A stretch of DNA of 64,000 nt from Flavobacterium croceum DSM 17960 (GTDB taxonomy: Bacteria; Bacteroidota; Bacteroidia; Flavobacteriales; Flavobacteriaceae). This document shows, piece after piece, positions 59,185 to 64,000 of the stretch. The first letter of the stretch is position 1. Each line of letters starts with the position of its first letter. Below the pieces are notes generated by a model. That model was given only the letters and a program-made list of their open reading frames with translations. It ran no database searches and was not told where the DNA came from. The DNA is taken from the NCBI RefSeq assembly GCF_002917885.1, contig NZ_PQNY01000010.1, forward strand, positions 1-64,000, written 5' to 3'. The position numbers and the translations under genes were made by a program.

Positions 59185-61335
59185 ATGAGATTGATTAAAT
59201 TAGTAGTATTATTTTTTATTATTCAAGTTCATGGGCAACAAGGCGGTATGTGGTTGCCCAATTTGTTAAAAGGCGATCGAGAAGCCGAAATGAAAAACCT
59301 AGGTATGAAACTTACCGCAGAACAAATTTATTCGGTAAATAAATCGAGTTTAAAAGATGCCGTTCCACAATTTGATGGTGGTTGTACCGCCGAAGTAATT
59401 TCAGATAAAGGACTTATATTAACCAATCATCACTGTGGTTACGATAATATTCAAAGTCATTCTACAGTAGAACACGATTATCTTCGCGATGGTTTTTGGG
59501 CCTACAAAATGGAAGAAGAACTACCAAATCCAGGTGTTGTTGTAACTTTTGTAGTGCGTATTGAAGATGTTACTACAAAAGTATTGGAAGGAACTACAAG
59601 TTCTACTCCAGAAGCCGAAAAGCAAAAGAAAATACAGCAAAACATTGCCGAATTAACAAAAACCTTACCCAAAGAAACATGGCAAGAAAATTTGATAAAA
59701 ACGTTTTATGACGGTAATCAATATGTGTTGTTTGTAACCGAAACGTTTAAAGATGTTCGTTTAGTAGGAGCGCCACCGAGTTCTATTGGTAAGTTTGGTT
59801 CAGATACAGATAATTGGGTATGGCCTCGTCATACAGGTGATTTTTCATTATTTAGAATATATGCAGACAAAAACAACCGTCCTGCGGGTTATTCAACAGA
59901 AAATGTACCTTACAAACCCAAACATTTTTTCCCGATTTCTATAAAAGGTATCAAAGAGAATGATTTTACTATGGTAATGGGCTACCCCGGGAGAACACAA
60001 GAATACTTGCCTTCGTATGCTGTTGAGCAAATTGTAAATACTCTAAATCCAGTTAAAATAGAAGTTCGTGATGCAGCCCTAAAAGTACAAGATCGATTTA
60101 TGAGAAAAGATCAAGCAATTAAAATTCAGTATGCTTCAAAATACGCAAGCATTGCCAATTATTGGAAAAAATGGATTGGTGAAACCAAAGGACTTAAAAA
60201 ATCGAATGCCATTGCGGCAAAGCAAAAATTTGAAAAAGAACTAACCGAAAAAATAAACAAAGTAGGCAAACAAGCAGAATACGGAAACCTATTGACCGAT
60301 TTTCAAAAAAATTATGCAGAAATTAAAGAGTATGCTTTGGCTCGAGATTTGTTTAGCGAGGTGGTTTTAAGAAACACCGAGTCACTACAAACAGGTTACA
60401 AGCTGTATCAATTAGAACAAATCTTGGCAAACAAAGGAGAACAATCTTTTACAGATAGGAAAAATACTTTATCCAAAGGGATAGATGCTTTCTATAAAGA
60501 TTACAATAATGAAGTAGATAAAAATGTTTTTGAGCAACTTATAACTATATATGTAAATAAAATGCCAAAACAATTTTTACCAAATGGTTTAGAAACTTTA
60601 AATGCTCAACAATTGGCAAACGATATTTATACCCAATCATCGCTTACGGCTTTAGATAAGTTTAGAGCTTTACTAGAAGGTGATACGCAAACTGTAATTT
60701 CTAAAATTAATACCGATAAAGGGTATCAATTAGTAAAATCATTAACAGATACATATATTAAAAATGTGGTTCCAAAGTTAGATGAACTTAGTGTAAAAAA
60801 TGCAGCCACCCAACGAACCTACATGAAAGCAATTATAGAATTAAGCCCAAAAGCTGCTCGAATTTTCCCAGATGCCAATAGTACTTTGCGTGTAACTTAT
60901 GGTAAAGTAAAAGGATATAAACCAAATGATGCCGTATATTATGAGCCTTTTACCACGCTAGATGGTGTTATGGAAAAATACATCCCAGGTGATTATGAGT
61001 TTGATGTTCCTCAAAAACTTATCGATTTGTATACCGCAAAAGACTATGGTATGTATGCTAATGCTAATGGAAAAATGCCCGTAGCATTTATTGCAACCAA
61101 CCATACCACTGGAGGAAATTCAGGAAGTCCAGCACTAGATGCTAATGGAAACTTAATTGGCTTAAATTTTGATAGAGTTTGGGAAGGAACAATGAGTGAT
61201 ATTTATTATTCTCCAGAGATTTGTAGAAACATTATGGTTGATTCTCGTTACGTATTATTTATTATAGATAAGTTTGCAGGAGCAAAAAATATTATTAATG
61301 AGTTGAAAATCATCAAACCAGCCCTAAAAAAATAA
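59185..61335 (+). CDS. S46 dipeptidyl-peptidase, DPP11 type
   Basis: A secreted or periplasmic serine exopeptidase of 716 residues that removes N-terminal dipeptides. The signal peptide ends VHGQ. The catalytic His lies in LTNHHCGYDN and the nucleophile Ser646 in GGNSGSPAL. Residue 18 after the serine is Arg664 (LNFDRVWEG). In DPP11 this position (Arg673) selects for Asp/Glu at P1, whereas DPP7 has Gly. Hence an acidic-specific enzyme is predicted. It follows the GNAT gene by two bases. Confidence 0.93.
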   Translation: MRLIKLVVLFFIIQVHGQQGGMWLPNLLKGDREAEMKNLGMKLTAEQIYSVNKSSLKDAVPQFDGGCTAEVISDKGLILTNHHCGYDNIQSHSTVEHDYLRDGFWAYKMEEELPNPGVVVTFVVRIEDVTTKVLEGTTSSTPEAEKQKKIQQNIAELTKTLPKETWQENLIKTFYDGNQYVLFVTETFKDVRLVGAPPSSIGKFGSDTDNWVWPRHTGDFSLFRIYADKNNRPAGYSTENVPYKPKHFFPISIKGIKENDFTMVMGYPGRTQEYLPSYAVEQIVNTLNPVKIEVRDAALKVQDRFMRKDQAIKIQYASKYASIANYWKKWIGETKGLKKSNAIAAKQKFEKELTEKINKVGKQAEYGNLLTDFQKNYAEIKEYALARDLFSEVVLRNTESLQTGYKLYQLEQILANKGEQSFTDRKNTLSKGIDAFYKDYNNEVDKNVFEQLITIYVNKMPKQFLPNGLETLNAQQLANDIYTQSSLTALDKFRALLEGDTQTVISKINTDKGYQLVKSLTDTYIKNVVPKLDELSVKNAATQRTYMKAIIELSPKAARIFPDANSTLRVTYGKVKGYKPNDAVYYEPFTTLDGVMEKYIPGDYEFDVPQKLIDLYTAKDYGMYANANGKMPVAFIATNHTTGGNSGSPALDANGNLIGLNFDRVWEGTMSDIYYSPEICRNIMVDSRYVLFIIDKFAGAKNIINELKIIKPALKK

Positions 61336-61421
61336 TTTTGTTTAAAATTTGTGTTTTGGCACGGTATTTGCTAAATATAAATCGGAATTCAAAGAGAAAA
61401 TTTTAAAAAAAGTTAAAATAT

Positions 61422-61454
61422 TTGTTTTTCTGAATAAAAAAATTTATATCTTTG
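61422..61454 (+). promoter_or_regulatory. Promoter of the alanine-rich lipoprotein gene
   Basis: TTG (61422-61424), a 22-base spacer and TATCTTTG (61447-61454) approximate the Bacteroidota promoter, 37 bases before the ATG. The 156-base gap after the DPP11 gene holds no other feature. Confidence 0.6.
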
Positions 61455-61491
61455 CTCCGAATTAATAATTAACCTTTTATAATTAAGTAAG

Positions 61492-61764
61492 ATGAAAAAA
61501 GTATTTTTAAGTTTAGCTGTTATAGCTGCTTTAACTGTTGTATCATGTAAAAACGCTGCTGAAAGCACTGAAGCTGCTGCTGATTCTGCTGCTACTGCTG
61601 TAGATTCTGCTGCTACTGAAACTGCTGCTGAAGTTGATTCTGCTGCTACTACTGTAGATTCTGCTGCTACTAAAGCTGGTGAGGCTGTGAAAGATGCTGC
61701 TGCTGGTGCTGCTGAAAAAGTTGAAGGAGCTGCTAAAGAAGTTAAAGAAGCTGCTAAAAAATAA
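61492..61764 (+). CDS. Small alanine-rich LEA-like lipoprotein
   Basis: 90 residues. Lipobox at Cys19 (ALTVVSC) precedes 71 residues that are mostly Ala, Asp, Glu, Ser, Thr and Lys, with VDSAAT-type repeats (coded largely by GCT) and a Lys/Glu/Ala-rich end VEGAAKEVKEAAKK. The end is almost identical to that of the lipoprotein at 26897-27184 (AKDVKEAAKK). A strong-looking promoter and hairpin terminator surround it as a single-gene unit, so it may be highly expressed. Its function is unknown. Confidence 0.82.
   Translation: MKKVFLSLAVIAALTVVSCKNAAESTEAAADSAATAVDSAATETAAEVDSAATTVDSAATKAGEAVKDAAAGAAEKVEGAAKEVKEAAKK
61582..61689 (+). repeat. 54-base tandem duplication inside the lipoprotein gene
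   Basis: Positions 61582-61635 and 61636-61689 are two diverged copies of a 54-base (18-residue) unit. Each copy holds two identical 15-base blocks reading GATTCTGCTGCTACT, at 61582, 61603, 61636 and 61657. The blocks are 21 bases apart in each copy. Confidence 0.85.
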
Positions 61765-61795
61765 TTAGAACCAACGTTTTAATTAAAAAATAAAG

Positions 61796-61822
61796 AGTTC
61801 TGCAAATTGCAGAACTTTTTTA
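61796..61822 (+). terminator. Terminator after the lipoprotein gene
   Basis: AGTTCTGC (61796-61803) and GCAGAACT (61809-61816) with a 5-base loop and a T-run form an intrinsic terminator. Confidence 0.88.
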
Positions 61823-61838
61823 TTTATAATAAATCGCT

Positions 61839-62192
61839 TTAATCGTTAAACAAATCGGCTAAATGGTTTGTAGAAAAATCTAGTATTTCTGATTTGGCTA
61901 TAGTTTGTTGTAGTTCGGTAACTGCTTTTTGAAGTAGTAACAAAGTAGTGTATTTTCTACTTATCGCTATTTCATTTTCGTTTAAAAGTATTTTAAAAAA
62001 GAATTTACCATTTGTAGATTTAAAATTTGTAAAAACAAGTTTTTCACACTCTTTTCTTAGTAGTTCAATTTCTTCTTCGCATTCAAACCGAAGTTCTCTA
62101 GCTTTGCTTGTAAATATAGTTTTTCCTTTTCTAGAGGTAAATTCATATTTATAAAATCCGTTTTGTTTTTTACTTATTACAAAAGTCCCCAT
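61839..62192 (-). CDS. YegP-like DUF1508 protein
   Basis: 117 residues. The N-terminus FVISKKQNGFYKYEFTSRKG matches the DUF1508 motif, which usually occurs as two repeats. Here the second copy is degenerate (GKFFFKILLNENEIAISRKY). The function is unknown. E. coli YegP is stress-linked. The start at 62192 (MGTFVISK) was preferred to 62240, whose extra residues are hydrophobic and lie in the tRNA-terminator area. It follows the tRNA genes. Confidence 0.75.
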   Translation of the reverse strand: MGTFVISKKQNGFYKYEFTSRKGKTIFTSKARELRFECEEEIELLRKECEKLVFTNFKSTNGKFFFKILLNENEIAISRKYTTLLLLQKAVTELQQTIAKSEILDFSTNHLADLFND

Positions 62193-62224
62193 TGTTCTTA
62201 GAAGTTGATATAAAATTGATATAA

Positions 62225-62257
62225 AATAAAAAAGCTCCAAACATAGTTTGAAGCTTT
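62225..62257 (-). terminator. Terminator after the tRNA pair
   Basis: AAAGCTCCAAAC (62231-62242) and GTTTGAAGCTTT (62246-62257) form a 12-bp stem, with one G-U wobble on the minus strand and a T-run after it. It is three bases beyond the tRNA-Leu 3' end. Confidence 0.8.
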
Positions 62258-62259
62258 TG

Positions 62260-62346
62260 TACTCAAGGCGGGACTTGAACCCGCACGAACATTACTGCTC
62301 ACTGGATTTTAAGTCCAGCGTGTCTACCAATTCCACCACTCGAGCA
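62260..62346 (-). tRNA. tRNA-Leu (TAA anticodon)
   Basis: An 87-base class II tRNA on the minus strand. Acceptor 5' arm TGCTCGA pairs with 3' arm TTGAGTA. The D-arm contains GGAATTGGTAGACACG. The anticodon stem is CTGGACTTAAAATCCAG with anticodon TAA. The long variable arm and GTTCAAGTC T-loop are present. No CCA is encoded. It decodes UUA (and UUG by wobble). Confidence 0.96.
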
Positions 62347-62372
62347 TTGGTTAAATAACCTTTATTTTCTAG

Positions 62373-62445
62373 AGCGAAAAACGGGGTTCGAACCCGCGAC
62401 CTCAACCTTGGCAAGGTTGCGCTCTACCAACTGAGCTATTTTCGC
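62373..62445 (-). tRNA. tRNA-Gly (GCC anticodon)
   Basis: A 73-base tRNA on the minus strand. Acceptor GCGAAAA pairs with TTTTCGC. D-arm AGCTCAGTTGGTAGAGC, anticodon region CCTTGCCAAGG with GCC, and T-arm GGGTTCGAACCC are all intact. No CCA is encoded. It is 26 bases ahead of tRNA-Leu and shares its transcript. Confidence 0.97.
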
Positions 62446-62485
62446 GTCTGTTTATGAACATCTCAATACTGCTGTATTGCGGATG

Positions 62486-62515
62486 CAAATGTAACACATT
62501 TTTTATTATTTGCAA
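62486..62515 (-). promoter_or_regulatory. Promoter of the tRNA-Gly / tRNA-Leu operon
   Basis: On the minus strand TTG (62515-62513), a 19-base spacer and TACATTTG (62493-62486) are a textbook Bacteroidota promoter. The tRNA-Gly 5' end is 41 bases on. The leader holds a small hairpin, CAATAC (62464-62469) with GTATTG (62474-62479). Confidence 0.8.
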
Positions 62516-62569
62516 GTAAAAAAGATAAAAAAAACTGCTATATTAATTAATTGGCTGATATACAAATAA

Positions 62570-64000
62570 CTATTTTTTCAAAATCATTCGTTTTAGTTCA
62601 TTTAATTTCATCAAAGCTTCTACAGGAGTGAGTGTATTGATGTCTAGGTGGGCTATTTCTTCTTTTATTTCTTCAAGCAAAGGATCGTCTAAATTGAAAA
62701 AACTCAATTGCATTTCATCTTTCATTTCTTTTAATGATGCTGATTCATGTCCAGCATGGTTTTTTTCTAACTTTTTTAAAAGCTTTTGCGCTCTTTGAAC
62801 AACAAGCTGGGGCATTCCAGCCATTTTTGCAACATGAATACCAAAGCTATGGGCGCTTCCTCCTTCTACGAGTTTTCTTAAAAATAGTACATTGTCTTTT
62901 AATTCTTTTACAGAAACATTGTAGTTTTTTATTCTATCAAATTGCTCGGTCATATCATTGAGTTCGTGGTAGTGTGTGGCAAAAAGTGTTTTTGGTCGTG
63001 CAGGGTTTTCATGCAAAAATTCGGCAATCGCCCAAGCTATAGAAATACCATCGTAAGTGCTGGTTCCTCGACCAATTTCGTCTAAAAGAATTAAACTTCT
63101 TTCTGAAATGTTATTCAAAATAGAAGCAGTTTCATTCATTTCTACCATAAAAGTAGATTCTCCCATAGAAATATTATCACTAGCGCCAACTCTTGTAAAT
63201 ATTTTATCTATTACACCCATTTGTACTTCATCGGCAGGTACAAAACTACCTATTTGAGCTAGTAGTACAATGAGAGCCGTTTGGCGTAAAATAGCAGATT
63301 TTCCCGACATATTTGGCCCTGTAATCATTATAATTTGTTGGCTTTCTCTGTCTAAAAACACATCATTGGCAATGTATGGAACTCCTATTGGTAATTGTTT
63401 TTCTATTACAGGGTGCCTTCCGTTTTTAATATGTAGTTCAAACGAGTTGTCTATTTTTGGATTGGTATAGTTATTATCTTTTGCCAATTGAGCAAAAGAT
63501 GCCAAACAATCTAATTGAGCAATTAAAGAGGCATTATGCTGTACGACTTTTATATAGGTAGCAATCCAACTTATAAGTTCTTCAAAAAGAGATGATTCTA
63601 TTTGATAAATTTTTTCTTCGGCACCTAATATTTTACTTTCATACTCTTTTAGTTCCTCTGTAATATAGCGTTCGGCATTAACAAGGGTTTGTTTTCGTAT
63701 CCATTCGGTTGGAACTTTGTCTTTGTGGGTATTTCGTACTTCTATATAGTAGCCAAAAACATTGTTAAAAGAAACTTTTAGCGATGGAATACCTGTTCGT
63801 ATGCTCTCTCGTTGTTCTAAATCTTCCAAATAATTTTTGCCCGAAGTAGAAATGTTTCTCAAAGAGTCCAATTCTTCATGTATGCCATAAGCGATTACAT
63901 TACCTTTGGATACCGCCACAGGAGGCTCTTGGGTAAGGGTGTTTCCTATTTTTTCTCGTAATAATTCACAAGCATGTAAACTGTCGCCCATCATTTTTAC
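62570..64000 (-). CDS. mutS: DNA mismatch repair protein MutS (partial, C-terminal part)
   Basis: Binds mismatches and starts repair. The frame runs off the right edge, so the N-terminal mismatch-binding domains are missing; 476 codons are visible. The connector/clamp region includes [15 protein letters not shown]. The ATPase has Walker [14 protein letters not shown], Walker [15 protein letters not shown] and the family marks [10 protein letters not shown] and [10 protein letters not shown] short C-terminal helix-turn-helix dimer part ends the protein. The ATG at 63994 is internal, since the codons before it stay open. Confidence 0.96.
   Translation of the reverse strand, partial: VKMMGDSLHACELLREKIGNTLTQEPPVAVSKGNVIAYGIHEELDSLRNISTSGKNYLEDLEQRESIRTGIPSLKVSFNNVFGYYIEVRNTHKDKVPTEWIRKQTLVNAERYITEELKEYESKILGAEEKIYQIESSLFEELISWIATYIKVVQHNASLIAQLDCLASFAQLAKDNNYTNPKIDNSFELHIKNGRHPVIEKQLPIGVPYIANDVFLDRESQQIIMITGPNMSGKSAILRQTALIVLLAQIGSFVPADEVQMGVIDKIFTRVGASDNISMGESTFMVEMNETASILNNISERSLILLDEIGRGTSTYDGISIAWAIAEFLHENPARPKTLFATHYHELNDMTEQFDRIKNYNVSVKELKDNVLFLRKLVEGGSAHSFGIHVAKMAGMPQLVVQRAQKLLKKLEKNHAGHESASLKEMKDEMQLSFFNLDDPLLEEIKEEIAHLDINTLTPVEALMKLNELKRMILKK

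Noticed and set aside
1-64000. CRISPR arrays, IS elements, integrases, rRNA operon or replication origin
   Set aside because: I saw no regularly spaced repeats, transposase or integrase motifs, rRNA sequence, dnaA gene or DnaA-box cluster.

Overview
The window is a stretch of core chromosome from a member of the Bacteroidota, almost certainly family Flavobacteriaceae. The DNA is very AT-rich. Many genes are preceded by the Bacteroidota -7 box TAnnTTTG instead of a -10/-35 pair with a Shine-Dalgarno site. The gene content is flavobacterial: gliding genes gldB and gldC, a PorG-type protein beside uppS and bamA, a type IX secretion Plug protein, SIMPL, DUF2797, DUF6702 and DPP11 (S46). I see no prophage, IS element, plasmid gene or CRISPR array. 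I cannot name the genus.

Layout. 1-9.5 kb: end of a barrel protein, an RsuA/RluB-type pseudouridine synthase, a GC-rich structured intergenic element, then on the minus strand CBS protein - nadK - porG - uppS - bamA - skp - skp - murI, an envelope-biogenesis cluster. 9.6-15 kb, plus strand: pdxJ, an alpha/beta hydrolase, a small 4-TM protein, tig, clpP, clpX. 15-24.7 kb: TonB-type receptor, gldC/gldB divergent from nadE, a LuxR-type response regulator, dnaG, and a three-gene ECF sigma / membrane anti-sigma-like / coiled-coil barrel operon. 24.8-31.7 kb: polyprenyl synthetase, an unknown lipoprotein, two alanine-rich lipoproteins, brkB-like gene, fabD, and a redox-flavoured operon (GNAT, OsmC, 4Fe-4S, FMN reductase) next to a pirin. 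31.9-44.7 kb: Crp/Fnr regulator, aminotransferase, desaturase, rsmG, pruA, apaG, T9SS Plug, M16 protease, rlmN, O-methyltransferase, PAP2 phosphatase. 44.7-50.1 kb: tatA, then an operon of three tandem paralogous surface-type proteins, DUF6702 and an M1 peptidase. 50.2-64 kb: pepE, a 38-residue Cys-rich lipoprotein, GH3-family protein, SIMPL, DUF2797, a DegT - galE - EamA operon, waaA - GNAT - dpp11, a third alanine-rich lipoprotein, a YegP-like protein, tRNA-Gly and tRNA-Leu, and the 3' part of mutS.

How it works together. Much of the window serves the envelope: OMP assembly (BamA, two Skp-like chaperones), undecaprenyl and polyprenyl carriers, peptidoglycan precursor (MurI), Kdo transfer, and parts of gliding/T9SS. 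A second theme is protein quality control and peptide use (Tig, ClpXP, M16, M1, PepE, DPP11).

I do not see one spectacular new system. The best leads are the ECF operon with an ECF-type promoter of its own, the tandem 'YTVAERR' paralogues with a peptidase, the dispersed family of LEA-like lipoproteins, predicted leaderless transcripts (clearest for rlmN), the structured element at about 1.1 kb, and a primase that lacks its zinc ligands. Stretches over 300 bases without a gene: none; the longest gaps are about 150-200 bases and are described where they hold something.
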